A stretch of DNA of 64,000 bases from Chitinophagaceae bacterium (GCA_022843585.1 JALHNJ010000003.1:1-64000), one strand, 5' to 3'. Counted from the stretch's first letter, positions 15,094-24,615 are shown. Made by a program: numbers and translations. The notes: generated by a model from the sequence alone, not told the origin.

Positions 15094-15972
15094 ATGAAAA
15101 TACTTTCGTTATTTCTTATTGTATTTACCCTTTCTGCTTGTGAAAGAGTAGTCGAATTTGAACTAAATGATGTTACTCCAAAGTTAGTTGTAGAAGCTAC
15201 CATTGAAAATAACGAAGTTCCTGTTGTATATCTTTCAAAAAGTCAGGCTTATTTTTCTACAATAGATTTAAATGCATTAGCCAACAGTTTTGTAAGAAAT
15301 GCCGAAGTGTATATATCGAATGGTACAACAACTCATAAACTAATCGAGTACACATTACCTGTAGGGCCGGGTCTTAATTTTTACTATTATTCCAATGACC
15401 CTGCAAATCCTGCCACTGCTTTTGTGGGTGAATTAAACAAATCCTATTCATTGAGAATTGTTGCCGAAGGAAAAGAATACAGCGCTACAACAACAATTCC
15501 CGATACCACCCGCCGCATTGATTCTTTTTATTGGAAGCCGGCGCCTGCGGGTAATCCACCAGAAAAGGTTTCGGTGATGATAAAAGCAACCGACAAGCCA
15601 GGATTTGGAGATTATGTTCGCTATTTCACTAAAAGAAACAGTGAATTGTTTTATCCAGGATTTAATTCCGTCTTTGATGACCAGGTTATTGACGGAGCTA
15701 CTTATGAGGTGCAAGTAGAACGGGGCATCCCAAGAAACGGATCTACACCTGAAGGGTATTCTTTTTTTGATAAAGGCGATACGGTTACGCTTAAGTTAAG
15801 CAATATTGATAAAGCTACCTACGACTTTTGGCGTACAATGGAATTTACTTACGCAAGTGTGGGCAATCCCTTTTCTTCTCCAACTAAAGTAATCAGCAAT
15901 ATTATCGGTGGTGCTTTGGGTTATTTTGGCGGTTATGCCACTCAATATCGAACTATTATTATACCACAGTAA
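15094..15972 (+). CDS. DUF4249 lipoprotein
   Basis: Protein of 292 aa with a lipobox (TLSACE, Cys at residue 16). The body matches the DUF4249 pattern: KLVVEATIENNEVPVVYLSKSQAYF, then paired beta strands with YSLRIVAEGKEYSATTTIPDT. DUF4249 lipoproteins usually sit beside a TonB-dependent receptor in Bacteroidota, and the partner is missing here, so this is a solitary member. The consensus -7 box ends only 7 bases before the start codon, so the transcript may be nearly leaderless. Probably outer-membrane anchored; function unknown. Confidence 0.75.
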   Translation: MKILSLFLIVFTLSACERVVEFELNDVTPKLVVEATIENNEVPVVYLSKSQAYFSTIDLNALANSFVRNAEVYISNGTTTHKLIEYTLPVGPGLNFYYYSNDPANPATAFVGELNKSYSLRIVAEGKEYSATTTIPDTTRRIDSFYWKPAPAGNPPEKVSVMIKATDKPGFGDYVRYFTKRNSELFYPGFNSVFDDQVIDGATYEVQVERGIPRNGSTPEGYSFFDKGDTVTLKLSNIDKATYDFWRTMEFTYASVGNPFSSPTKVISNIIGGALGYFGGYATQYRTIIIPQ

Positions 15973-16045
15973 GTTTATTCTTCAGACATTGTTCACATTG
16001 GATTATGTCGTCGCATAGGTGACCGAATGATTGCTGATTAAGCAT

Positions 16046-16053
16046 TAATTTTG
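16046..16053 (+). promoter_or_regulatory. promoter of trxB
   Basis: TAATTTTG, 27 bases before the ATG at 16081. It rules out a start at the in-frame TTG at 16051. Confidence 0.6.
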
Positions 16054-16080
16054 TTCGATTACTTATTTTACAACTTACAC

Positions 16081-17019
16081 ATGGATATAATTGAAAAAGT
16101 TAAATGCCTGATCATTGGTTCAGGACCTGCGGGATACACCGCTGCAATTTATGCTGCCAGAGCAGGACTAAATCCGGTTTTGTACCAGGGTATTCAACCA
16201 GGTGGACAATTAACCATTACAACAGAGGTTGAAAACTATCCCGGCTATCCCGAAGGAATACAGGGGCCGGATATGATGGTAAATTTTGAAAAACAAGCAG
16301 CCCGTATGGGTACGGATATACGTTTTGGATTGGCTACAAAAGTAGACTTTACTGGCCCTGTACATAAAGTGCAGATCGATGAAGAGAAATGGATAGAATC
16401 AGATTCGGTAATAATTTCTACCGGAGCTTCTGCAAAATGGCTGGGGTTGGAAAGCGAACAACGATTGAATGGCTATGGTGTAAGTGCCTGTGCTGTTTGT
16501 GATGGCTTTTTCTTTAAAGGAAAAGAAGTGGCGATTGTAGGTGCTGGTGATACGGCTGCGGAAGAAGCTTTGTATTTATCCAAAATTTGTTCTCAAGTGC
16601 ATATGATAGTTAGAAAAGGAGAGATGAGAGCCAGTAAAGTAATGCAGGAAAGAGTATTGAAAGCAGCAAATATTAAAATATATTGGCATAGCGAAACGGA
16701 TGAAGTGCTGGGTGATATAAAAGTAGAAGCCGTTAGAATAAAGAATAATCAGACTGGCGAAAATCAAGATGTTGCTGTAAGTGCTTTTTTTGTTGCAATT
16801 GGTCACCAGCCTAATTCTGATATTTTTAAAGGATGGTTGGATATGGATGAAGCTGGATATTTAATAACAACTCCCGGTAGTTCGAAAACAAATGTGGAAG
16901 GTGTATTTGCTTCCGGCGATGTGCAGGATAAAATATACAGGCAAGCTGTTACCGCCGCAGGAAGTGGGTGTATGGCTGCATTAGATGCTGAAAGATATTT
17001 AGGAGCAAAAGAACATTAA
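16081..17019 (+). CDS. trxB: thioredoxin-disulfide reductase
   Basis: Protein of 312 aa, the typical length for bacterial low-Mr thioredoxin reductase. It has the FAD-binding motif GSGPAG (13-18), the redox pair CAVC (Cys137 and Cys140), the NADPH motif GAGDTA (154-159) and the C-terminal FAD segment FASGDVQDKIYRQAVTAAGSG. It uses NADPH to reduce thioredoxin in the cytoplasm. The start at 16081 is chosen because the promoter lies between it and the upstream in-frame TTG. The stop overlaps the folB start by one base, so the two are co-transcribed. Confidence 0.95.
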   Translation: MDIIEKVKCLIIGSGPAGYTAAIYAARAGLNPVLYQGIQPGGQLTITTEVENYPGYPEGIQGPDMMVNFEKQAARMGTDIRFGLATKVDFTGPVHKVQIDEEKWIESDSVIISTGASAKWLGLESEQRLNGYGVSACAVCDGFFFKGKEVAIVGAGDTAAEEALYLSKICSQVHMIVRKGEMRASKVMQERVLKAANIKIYWHSETDEVLGDIKVEAVRIKNNQTGENQDVAVSAFFVAIGHQPNSDIFKGWLDMDEAGYLITTPGSSKTNVEGVFASGDVQDKIYRQAVTAAGSGCMAALDAERYLGAKEH

Positions 17020-17381
17020 TGGCAGGCTTACTTACAATATCGGTTAATAATCTCCGCTTTTATGCCTACCATGGTTTATTTGCGGAAGAAAAGAATATCG
17101 GAACCGAGTTTGAAGTGAATCTTTCTGTTGTATTCTCGCCGGATACTGTTGTTGTAAATGATATTGAAGCAACTATAAATTATGTTGCGTTATACGATTT
17201 ACTAAAAGCTGAAATGCAAAAACCCCGGGAATTGCTGGAAACTTTTTTAATGGAAGTGACGGAGCATATTCACCTCGCTTTTCCGCAAATAAAAAAAGTG
17301 GAGATTGCGGCTACTAAATTGAATCCTCCGATTGCAAAGTTTGTTGGTACGGTGGGGGTGAAGTATGAGAAAGAATTTTAA
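17019..17381 (+). CDS. folB: dihydroneopterin aldolase
   Basis: Protein of 120 aa, full length for FolB. It begins LLTISVNNLRFYAYHGLFAEEKNIGTEFEVN, the signature of the family (YAYHGLF...E), and ends with KKVEIAATKLNPPIAKFVG. It cleaves 7,8-dihydroneopterin to hydroxymethyl-dihydropterin and glycolaldehyde in folate synthesis. It is translationally coupled to trxB (TAATG overlap at 17017-17021). Another folate-related gene (formyl-THF cyclo-ligase) lies at 20.9 kb but is not linked in an operon. Confidence 0.9.
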   Translation: MAGLLTISVNNLRFYAYHGLFAEEKNIGTEFEVNLSVVFSPDTVVVNDIEATINYVALYDLLKAEMQKPRELLETFLMEVTEHIHLAFPQIKKVEIAATKLNPPIAKFVGTVGVKYEKEF

Positions 17382-17402
17382 ATTGAAAATGCAATAAACA
17401 GA

Positions 17403-18053
17403 ATGAGAAAGCTATTACTTGTTTTTCTTATAGGATTATCCTTCAGCTTGCATGGACAATCATATCCATATTTAGAAACAGTATTAGCTAAGGAGCTTCC
17501 TGCTGCATCAAATCTAAGTGGTAGGTGGGTTTTTTATGCTGATAAAGCGGATATTACAAAGATTGAAAAGCCTTTGTTTAAATCAGTATTTCCCAATTAT
17601 GATTTTTTTCAAGTTATACTAACGAACTATTTGGGGTATCATGTTAACCCTGGTACTTGTCTGATACTCTTTGATAGTTCAAAAGCTAAAATACTACTTG
17701 TTGAACCGCTATGGTATGGAGATGTAAGCGAAAAATTTGTCAAACTTTTTCTTAATCATAAATTCGGCAGCAAAGATTCTTTGTTGATTTTTTTAAAAGA
17801 GGTAAATGAATTAATGCAAATCGGTTCGGGGTATAAATTTTTAAATACTGGGTTTTCAGATAAAATAGTTACCTATGATTTAGGATATTTTAAAGCAGAC
17901 TCTTATACAACCGGAGGTAATGGAACAAGTTCAACATTAAACTATAATAAAGATGGAGTATGGAGAAATATCAAAATAGAAGTAAAAGATTTTAAAATCG
18001 TTCGCTATAGCTCAATTAATCCGAAGACAAACGATGTAAAAAAAATTGAATAA
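17403..18053 (+). CDS. hypothetical secreted protein
   Basis: Protein of 216 aa with a signal peptide (MRKLLLVFLIGLSFSLHGQS). The remainder is rich in Phe, Tyr and Lys, with no membrane segment and no known motif. The gene starts 21 bases after folB and may be the last gene of the trxB-folB transcript, though its function need not be related. Convergent with the MATE gene that follows. Not recognised. Confidence 0.5.
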   Translation: MRKLLLVFLIGLSFSLHGQSYPYLETVLAKELPAASNLSGRWVFYADKADITKIEKPLFKSVFPNYDFFQVILTNYLGYHVNPGTCLILFDSSKAKILLVEPLWYGDVSEKFVKLFLNHKFGSKDSLLIFLKEVNELMQIGSGYKFLNTGFSDKIVTYDLGYFKADSYTTGGNGTSSTLNYNKDGVWRNIKIEVKDFKIVRYSSINPKTNDVKKIE

Positions 18054-18094
18054 AGCTATAGTTTTATAAATGTTATAGTTGGTAAATTGACTTG

Positions 18095-19459
18095 CTAAAT
18101 AATTTTATTCTTCCACTTTCCACTTCGCATATACAAAAGCGATGGTACAAACAGGCTAAGCCAGTAAAGCCATTCACTCATCCAACCAAATTTAATTGGT
18201 AGAAAGAAGTATTCTGAAACGAGATACACATAGATACAATAAAGTATGATGGCAAAAAGTTCAATGTAAAAGGTAATTCTTGTGTTGCCGGTTCCTGTTA
18301 CGGCACTTAACATGACGATTGAAAAAGACATTAGTATCATTCCTGCAGTGATGACCCGTAATACAGGAAGTGCAGCAATTATAAATTCATCTCCCTGTCC
18401 AAAAATAGAGAGGAACATAACGGGGAATAGATTAAGCAGAATACAGGATACAATAGCTACTCCGGTACTCAGCGTAATTATTTTCTTTAATAAACCCGGC
18501 ACCTGTTCTTGTTTTCCTTGTCCAATAACATTACTCACCATGGCATTAGTAGTGGCAGCAAATGCCCAGGTAACACATCCAAAAATGCCAAAGATGTTGC
18601 GCATAACATTGGAAACTTTTAATGCCATTTCACCATGGTGCTCGGTCAATAAAAAGAAAAATTGCCAGCTGATGATACTGATAGCATGCTGAAACATTAG
18701 CGGGGCCGACATGGAAAAGATGAGGGCATTGTTTTCTTTGCTCCATTTCAATCGCCGAAACAAATTGAACCGTTTGCTGATCCCTTTCCAGCGGATGACA
18801 AGAAAGATGACAAACATGCCAACAAACTCTGCAATTACCGAAGCAATGGCTGCACCATTAAAACCGAGCTCGGGGAAGCCAAGCATTCCAAATATCAATA
18901 AGTAATCAAGTCCAACATTAGTTAGAGTTTCTGCTAATGTACCTGCTACCAAATAGCGGCTTTGATTGGTGCCTACGAGCAGTGCATTACGAAGCTGAAA
19001 GACATATAAAAATGGTAAACCCCATATTCTTATCTGAAGGAACTCTATTGCTTTTTTATGTACAACAGGGTCGTGGAGGATTAGGCTGAATAAATAAGGT
19101 GTGATTGTATAAGTGATGATAATGCCTGCTGCGGATATTATTACGCCAATCAAAACACCCTGCGTAAAAATGTTGCCGATCTCGTCAGGCCGGTTTTCAC
19201 CTGCTCTGCGGGCAATAAGAGCTTGTAGGCCATTATTCAGTCCATAACCAATAGCAGCAAAAATGAGGTAATAAACACCTGTGATGCCAGCAACGGCGAG
19301 GGCATGACTGTCATTTTCATAATGACCCAGAAAAATATTATTGGTAATAAAATTTAGCTGGGGTATAAAAATGGCAAGACTGATAGGTAAAGCGATCTTC
19401 AGGATCTGCTTATTAGTAATCTGTACCTGTAAATCGTTATGTGGAGATGTTGTTGCCAT
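18095..19459 (-). CDS. MATE family efflux transporter
   Basis: Protein of 454 aa with 12 predicted membrane segments in two homologous halves, the normal MATE layout. The first half starts with ITNKQILKIALPISLAIFIPQLNFITNNIFLGHY. Such proteins export cationic drugs or metabolites in exchange for Na+ or H+ at the inner membrane. Substrate unknown. It is divergent from the DUF3822 gene: only 68 bases separate its start from the probable start of that gene. The last residues form a short basic tail (RSGKWKNKII). Confidence 0.85.
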   Translation of the reverse strand: MATTSPHNDLQVQITNKQILKIALPISLAIFIPQLNFITNNIFLGHYENDSHALAVAGITGVYYLIFAAIGYGLNNGLQALIARRAGENRPDEIGNIFTQGVLIGVIISAAGIIITYTITPYLFSLILHDPVVHKKAIEFLQIRIWGLPFLYVFQLRNALLVGTNQSRYLVAGTLAETLTNVGLDYLLIFGMLGFPELGFNGAAIASVIAEFVGMFVIFLVIRWKGISKRFNLFRRLKWSKENNALIFSMSAPLMFQHAISIISWQFFFLLTEHHGEMALKVSNVMRNIFGIFGCVTWAFAATTNAMVSNVIGQGKQEQVPGLLKKIITLSTGVAIVSCILLNLFPVMFLSIFGQGDEFIIAALPVLRVITAGMILMSFSIVMLSAVTGTGNTRITFYIELFAIILYCIYVYLVSEYFFLPIKFGWMSEWLYWLSLFVPSLLYMRSGKWKNKII

Positions 19460-19498
19460 TAATAAAAGTCGGCAAACCTACGATATTTAAATTTTGGC

Positions 19499-19506
19499 TA
19501 ATATTG
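19499..19506 (+). promoter_or_regulatory. probable promoter of the DUF3822-rsmD-lpxK run
   Basis: TAATATTG followed by CACG, one mismatch from TAnnTTTG, 21 bases before a TTG start codon at 19528. Confidence 0.45.
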
Positions 19507-19527
19507 CACGCAATTAAAAAAGATACG

Positions 19528-20343
19528 TTGAAGCAATTATTTGAGATCACTGAAGAAGGAAAGGATAGTGTACAACCGATTCTCTCAATGGAGATAGGGG
19601 AAAAGCATTGCTGTTTTTCCATTACCGACTTTGCTTCGCAGGAGTTAAAGAAACTGGCCTACTACAATGCAGACGAAATTAATGATGATTTTCTTAATGA
19701 ATTATTTTCTGCCCATCCGGAACTGACATATGCTTATTACAAGACTTTGGTTTGTTTTGATTATCCCCAAAGTTTTTTAGTTCCCTCCAAAAATTTCAGG
19801 CATGAAGACGGGGCTTTTTTAATGAGTATTATAGCAGGAATACCCGCAGCAGCATCTGTTATTTCGGAAGCAATTAACGAATGGCAGGTGAATAATTTAT
19901 ATGTTGTTCCGCAAAAAATGCATGACAGGATAAGCAAAACATTTCTGACCGGAAAGTACTGGCATCGCAATACCGTGAGTATAAAAAACAATACAGCGAC
20001 AACAGAAGGTGGCAACTTGATGGTTAATTTCCGTAACGAAGATTTTACAGTGCTTACATCTGCCAACGGAAAATTATTATTAGCACAAACTTACTCGTAT
20101 TCAACTCCCGCCGATGTAATATACTATTTGTTGAAAATTTGCCAACAGTTTGGTTTGAACCAACAGCAGGTGAATATAAGTTTATCCGGTTTGATTGAAC
20201 AAGAATCAGCTTTATATCGGGAGTTACACCAGTATTTTATGAATGTCATATTTAGAAAAGCAGCCTGGAAAGCACCGGTAACAAATGAGATCCCTGCACA
20301 TTTTTTTACATCACTTAATGACCTGGCAAAATGCGCATCATAG
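19528..20343 (+). CDS. DUF3822 family protein
   Basis: Protein of 271 aa if started at the TTG at 19528, giving MKQLFEITEEGK, which fits how family members begin. The first ATG in frame (19441) overlaps the divergent MATE gene and yields an unlikely 29-residue hydrophobic extension. A promoter-like TAATATTG lies between the two. DUF3822 proteins have an actin-like (ATPase-like) pattern but unknown function. They are typically found next to rsmD in Bacteroidota, as here, where the coding regions overlap by 13 bases. Cytoplasmic. Confidence 0.7.
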   Translation: MKQLFEITEEGKDSVQPILSMEIGEKHCCFSITDFASQELKKLAYYNADEINDDFLNELFSAHPELTYAYYKTLVCFDYPQSFLVPSKNFRHEDGAFLMSIIAGIPAAASVISEAINEWQVNNLYVVPQKMHDRISKTFLTGKYWHRNTVSIKNNTATTEGGNLMVNFRNEDFTVLTSANGKLLLAQTYSYSTPADVIYYLLKICQQFGLNQQQVNISLSGLIEQESALYRELHQYFMNVIFRKAAWKAPVTNEIPAHFFTSLNDLAKCAS

Positions 20344-20879
20344 GAGGTGAACATGGTGGTCGCAAATTCAACCCGCCAACTAATATGCCGCATACAAGGC
20401 CGACAACCGACATTGCAAAAGAAGGTTTGTTTAATGTACTGCAACATAATCTTGATTTTGAAGAACTGAAAACATTGGATTTGTTTGGCGGCACCGGCAG
20501 CATCAGTTATGAGCTGGCTTCAAGAGGTGTAGAAAACTTAACCATTGTAGAGAAAGACCCTGCGATGTATGAATTCATCAAAAAAACTGCCATCACACTT
20601 CGTATTGAAGGATTAAAAGCTGTAAAGATGGATGTATTTAAATTCATTGATCAATGTGCCGAAAAGTTTGATTTTATTTTTGCAGGCCCGCCTTATGCAC
20701 TCACCACTATTGATGATCTACCTAAAAAGATTTTTGAAAAGCAATTGCTAAATAAAGGTGGTTGGTTTGTATTAGAACATACACCAAGAAATGATTACAA
20801 TACTTTTCCCTTTTACAAATCAGAAAGAAACTACGGCACTACCATTTTTTCTACTTTTGTTGAGAACAGGGAATTATGA
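20331..20879 (+). CDS. rsmD: RsmD-type 16S rRNA (guanine-N2)-methyltransferase
   Basis: Protein of 182 aa, full length. It begins MRIIGGEHGGRKFNPP and carries the AdoMet-binding motif LDLFGGTGSISYELASRGV (49-67). It should methylate G966 of 16S rRNA. An oddity: the catalytic motif, normally D/N-P-P-Y, reads A-G-P-P-Y here (118-122), with glycine at 119 from codon GGC at 20685. It overlaps DUF3822 upstream by 13 bases and the next gene by 4 (ATGA), so it sits in a translationally coupled run. Confidence 0.85.
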   Translation: MRIIGGEHGGRKFNPPTNMPHTRPTTDIAKEGLFNVLQHNLDFEELKTLDLFGGTGSISYELASRGVENLTIVEKDPAMYEFIKKTAITLRIEGLKAVKMDVFKFIDQCAEKFDFIFAGPPYALTTIDDLPKKIFEKQLLNKGGWFVLEHTPRNDYNTFPFYKSERNYGTTIFSTFVENREL

Positions 20880-21445
20880 CCAAAAAAGAACTTCGCAAAA
20901 TCTACCGTGAGAAAAGAAATGCACTTACTGCTGCTGAACGTTCCCGACTGGATGATTTATTGCTGATACAATTACAAACCGTCCATATTCCTTTTATTAA
21001 TATTCTGTTTAGTTATTGGCCCATAGAAGCCAACCATGAACCGGATACACATTTGTTTACCGACTATATCGAATTCAGAAACCCGGAATTGATAATAGCC
21101 TATCCAAAATCCAACTTTATAACAAATGAAATGACAGCAATTGCTGTTAATGAAGAAACAGAGTTTATTAAAAACAATAATGGCATTTATGAACCTTCAG
21201 ACGGATCTACAGTAAATGTCGAAGAAATCGATATGGTTTTAGTACCACTCTTAACAGTAGATAAAAAGGGGTACCGTGTTGGGTATGGCAAAGGTTTCTA
21301 CGATAAGTTTCTGGCTGGTTGTAAAAGAGAATGTATTAAAATTGGGTTTACCTATTTTGAGCCCATTGAAGAGATAAGCGATACGGACGAATTTGACGTA
21401 CCTTTAGACCTTTGTATAACGCCTCAAAACGTTTATGTTTTCTAA
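20876..21445 (+). CDS. 5-formyltetrahydrofolate cyclo-ligase
   Basis: Protein of 189 aa. N-terminal KKELRKIYREKRNALTAAER matches the substrate-binding start of the family, and the C-terminal signature LTVDKKGYRVGYGKGFYDKFL (about 124-144) contains the nucleotide-binding glycine-rich loop. It converts 5-formyl-THF to 5,10-methenyl-THF using ATP. It overlaps rsmD by 4 bases and lpxK by 11 bases. Confidence 0.9.
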   Translation: MTKKELRKIYREKRNALTAAERSRLDDLLLIQLQTVHIPFINILFSYWPIEANHEPDTHLFTDYIEFRNPELIIAYPKSNFITNEMTAIAVNEETEFIKNNNGIYEPSDGSTVNVEEIDMVLVPLLTVDKKGYRVGYGKGFYDKFLAGCKRECIKIGFTYFEPIEEISDTDEFDVPLDLCITPQNVYVF

Positions 21446-22514
21446 CTTTTTTCTAAAATCATTCCGCATACTCTTATTGCCATTCGCCTTGCTCTATTGG
21501 CTGATCATCAGTGTCCGAAACATTTTATATGACAAAGGAATTTTCCAATCAGCCAGTTTTGGGTTACCCCTTATTTGTGTAGGCAATCTTTCTGTTGGAG
21601 GAACAGGTAAGTCGCCCATGATCGAATACCTGATAGTAAAATTAAAAGACAAGTTCAATGTGGCCACTCTCAGCAGGGGCTATAAAAGGAAAACAAGAGG
21701 CTACGCCCTGGCAAATAAAAACACAACGGCGTTGGATATTGGAGATGAGCCGATGCAATTTCATTTGAAATTTCCTGATGTTCCGGTAGCGGTAGGAGAA
21801 GAAAGAATTGTTGCGATACCACAGCTTTTACATGACAGGCCCGGTACAGAGGCAGTTTTGCTGGATGATGCATTTCAACACCGTACCATAAAAGCAGGAT
21901 TGAATATTCTACTAACCGATTACAACAATTTATTTACAAGAGATTTTTATTTGCCTACTGGTGATTTACGAGACAATAAAAGCTCCTATAAAAGGGCAGA
22001 GATAATTATTGTAACAAAATGCAAGGCTGATTTGTCAGAAGGTGAAAAGAAAAAAATCGTAGAAGAAATAATGCCATTGGAACATCAGCACATTTTTTTT
22101 ACAACAATTGACTATGGTGCTCCTTACCATATAAAAAGCAAGAAAACAATTCTGCTTAACGAGCAACGGGAAGTTTTACTGGTATCGGGCATTGCCAATC
22201 CAAGACCACTAAAGAAAATGTTGGAAAGCCAAAGTAAAGTATATTACATGATGCAATATGCAGACCATCATATTTTTAGTATTGATGATCTAAATGACAT
22301 AAAAAAGAAATTAGAAACAATGGAGGGGAAAAATAAAATTATCCTCACTACAGAAAAAGATGCAGTCCGGCTTTTAAAATTTGAAACTGAAATAAGTGAT
22401 CTGCCTTTATATATTCTGCCAGTCCGGCATCACTTTTTATTTAATGAAGGCGGAAAGTTTGACTCCTTAGTCGAAAATTTTATTACAAATTTTACAAAAA
22501 GCATTAAACCATAA
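21435..22514 (+). CDS. lpxK: tetraacyldisaccharide 4'-kinase
   Basis: Protein of 359 aa. One N-terminal membrane helix (residues about 8-26) is followed by the Walker A region GNLSVGGTGKSPMIEYL (about 51-67), a DDAFQHR block (about 142-148) and the C-terminal lobe. It phosphorylates the lipid A precursor DS-1-P to form lipid IVA on the cytoplasmic face of the inner membrane. This shows that the organism makes LPS-type lipid A. Overlaps the upstream cyclo-ligase by 11 bases and is followed one base later by rnr. Confidence 0.9.
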   Translation: MFSNFFLKSFRILLLPFALLYWLIISVRNILYDKGIFQSASFGLPLICVGNLSVGGTGKSPMIEYLIVKLKDKFNVATLSRGYKRKTRGYALANKNTTALDIGDEPMQFHLKFPDVPVAVGEERIVAIPQLLHDRPGTEAVLLDDAFQHRTIKAGLNILLTDYNNLFTRDFYLPTGDLRDNKSSYKRAEIIIVTKCKADLSEGEKKKIVEEIMPLEHQHIFFTTIDYGAPYHIKSKKTILLNEQREVLLVSGIANPRPLKKMLESQSKVYYMMQYADHHIFSIDDLNDIKKKLETMEGKNKIILTTEKDAVRLLKFETEISDLPLYILPVRHHFLFNEGGKFDSLVENFITNFTKSIKP

Positions 22515-22515
22515 T

Positions 22516-24546
22516 ATGGGAAGAAAGAATTCAAAAAAAAGAAAAGAAGAAAAAAGAAAACCACAATCAGGGCATAACAAAGTGCTGAAAGGTACTTTAG
22601 ACATAACCCGGTCAGGAATGGGTTTCGTAACGATAGAAGGTATGGAGGTTGATATATTGATCCGTCCTGCGGACTTTAATACTGCCTTACATGGAGATAC
22701 CGTAAGAGTAGCAGTTAAGGAAGTAAAAAGCGGTAATCGCCGTATGCAGGGATTTGTAAGAGAAGTATTAAACCGTAAACGAACAGAATTTATCGGTCAA
22801 CTGCAAATTAATAAAGGCTTTGCGTTTTTTGTTGCAGAAACAGATAAACCAATGCCAGATTTTTATATTCCACAGGAAAGTATAAATGGGGCTACTGAAA
22901 ATGATAGAGTAGTAGTAAAGTTGGTGCAATGGGATACCGATGGTAAAAGACCAGTTGGTGAAGTAGTTTCTGTATTGAATGCAGAGAATAGCAATGATGC
23001 TGCCATGAAAGAGATTTTACTGGAGGCAGGATTCGCATTACAATTCTCTGATGAAGCATTGGAAGTAGCTGCCAGAATACCCGATACAATTTCAACAGAA
23101 GAAATTAAAAAGAGAAAAGACATCCGGGACGTTTTCACAATAACTATTGATCCGGTAGATGCAAAAGATTTTGACGATGCCATTTCATTCCGAAAACTGA
23201 AAAATGGCAATTATGAAATAGGAGTGCATATTGCCGATGTAAGTCATTATGTAGAGCCGGATAATGAGTTGGATAAAGAAGCGTATCAACGGGCTACTTC
23301 AGTTTATTTGCCGGATAGAGTAAACCCAATGTTGCCGGAACATATCTCCAATTTTCTTTGCTCTTTGCGGCCAAAGGAAGACAAACTTACTTTCTCTGCT
23401 ATTTTTCAATTAACACCAAAGGCAGAAGTAAAACAATACTGGTTGGGTAAAACAGTCATTCATTCCGATCATCGATTTACATACGAAGAAGTGCAGGAAA
23501 CAATTGAGAAGAAAGCCGGATTGTACGCTGAGGAAGTTTTAATACTAAATGATATTGCACAGCGTTTTCGCAAGAAACGATTTAATAACGGGGCTATCAA
23601 TTTTTCCTCACAGGAAGTCCGTTTTAAATTAGATGAGAAAGGCGATCCGATTGGCATTATGATCAAGGAAAGCAAGGAAGCCCATCAATTAATTGAAGAG
23701 TTTATGTTGCTGGCTAACCGTACTGTTGCTGAAAATATTTCTAAGATAAAAGTGAACGGTAAACCGTTACCTTTCCCTTATCGTACACATGATGACCCGG
23801 ATGAAGCTAAATTGTTGCCATTTGCAGCATTTGCTAAAAAGTTCGGCCATACATTCGATACATCATCACCCGATGCAATTGCAAAATCTTTTAATCAGTT
23901 ACTAAAAGATGTACATGGTAAGCCGGAGCAGCATGTGCTGGAGCAATTAGGCATCCGCACCATGGCGAAAGCAAAATATACCATTGAGAATGTTGGTCAT
24001 TATGGACTGGGTTTTGAACATTACTGCCACTTTACTTCTCCAATAAGGCGATACCCCGATGTGCAGGTGCATCGCATATTAGAACAAGTATTAAATAATA
24101 AGCTCAACCCCGACAAAAAGTTAGAAGAAAAATGTAAACACACCAGCGAAAGAGAAAGAGCGGCCATGGAAGCAGAAAGAGCTTCCAATAAATACAAGCA
24201 GGTGCAATACATGAAAAATTACCTCGGAGAAGAATTTGAAGGTATAATAAGTGGGGTAGCCAGTTTTGGTTTCTGGGTAGAGACCGTAGAGCATAAATGC
24301 GAGGGACTAGTGAGTGTAAATAGTTTGCTGGAGTATGATGAATTTCGCCATGTAGAAACTGATTATTGTTTAGTGGGTCAACGCAGCGGTAAAAAATTCA
24401 GGATGGGAGATAAGGTGATGATAAAAGTGGTGGCCGCTAATCTAACGAAGAGGCAATTGGATTATGAGTGGGTAGTGACGGGTGAGCTAAAAGAAGAAGA
24501 ATCAGTAATACCAATGAAAAAAGCTAGCCGAAAAAATCCTAAATAA
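22516..24546 (+). CDS. rnr: ribonuclease R
   Basis: Protein of 676 aa. Lysine-rich N-terminus, two cold-shock-type OB domains (about residues 25-165), the RNB catalytic domain with DPVDAKDFDDAISF (acidic Mg-binding cluster, about 213-226) and RATSVYLPDRVNPMLPEHISN, and a C-terminal S1 domain (GEEFEGIISGVASFGFWVE, then CEGLVSV). It is a processive 3'-to-5' exoribonuclease for structured RNA, in the cytoplasm. It begins 1 base after lpxK, so it is likely in the same transcript. Confidence 0.93.
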   Translation: MGRKNSKKRKEEKRKPQSGHNKVLKGTLDITRSGMGFVTIEGMEVDILIRPADFNTALHGDTVRVAVKEVKSGNRRMQGFVREVLNRKRTEFIGQLQINKGFAFFVAETDKPMPDFYIPQESINGATENDRVVVKLVQWDTDGKRPVGEVVSVLNAENSNDAAMKEILLEAGFALQFSDEALEVAARIPDTISTEEIKKRKDIRDVFTITIDPVDAKDFDDAISFRKLKNGNYEIGVHIADVSHYVEPDNELDKEAYQRATSVYLPDRVNPMLPEHISNFLCSLRPKEDKLTFSAIFQLTPKAEVKQYWLGKTVIHSDHRFTYEEVQETIEKKAGLYAEEVLILNDIAQRFRKKRFNNGAINFSSQEVRFKLDEKGDPIGIMIKESKEAHQLIEEFMLLANRTVAENISKIKVNGKPLPFPYRTHDDPDEAKLLPFAAFAKKFGHTFDTSSPDAIAKSFNQLLKDVHGKPEQHVLEQLGIRTMAKAKYTIENVGHYGLGFEHYCHFTSPIRRYPDVQVHRILEQVLNNKLNPDKKLEEKCKHTSERERAAMEAERASNKYKQVQYMKNYLGEEFEGIISGVASFGFWVETVEHKCEGLVSVNSLLEYDEFRHVETDYCLVGQRSGKKFRMGDKVMIKVVAANLTKRQLDYEWVVTGELKEEESVIPMKKASRKNPK

Positions 24547-24615
24547 TCTTAAAACAAAGTATAACTAACTTAATCCTTGTGTATTGTTTGTGCCTTTGTG
24601 GTTTAAATATTTTTT

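Noticed and set aside
16051-16080. upstream TTG start for trxB
   Set aside because: It overlaps the promoter box; the ATG at 16081 gives the normal N-terminus.
17019-18053. folB and the secreted-protein gene as one pathway
   Set aside because: Spacing allows co-transcription, but nothing in the second protein points to folate metabolism.
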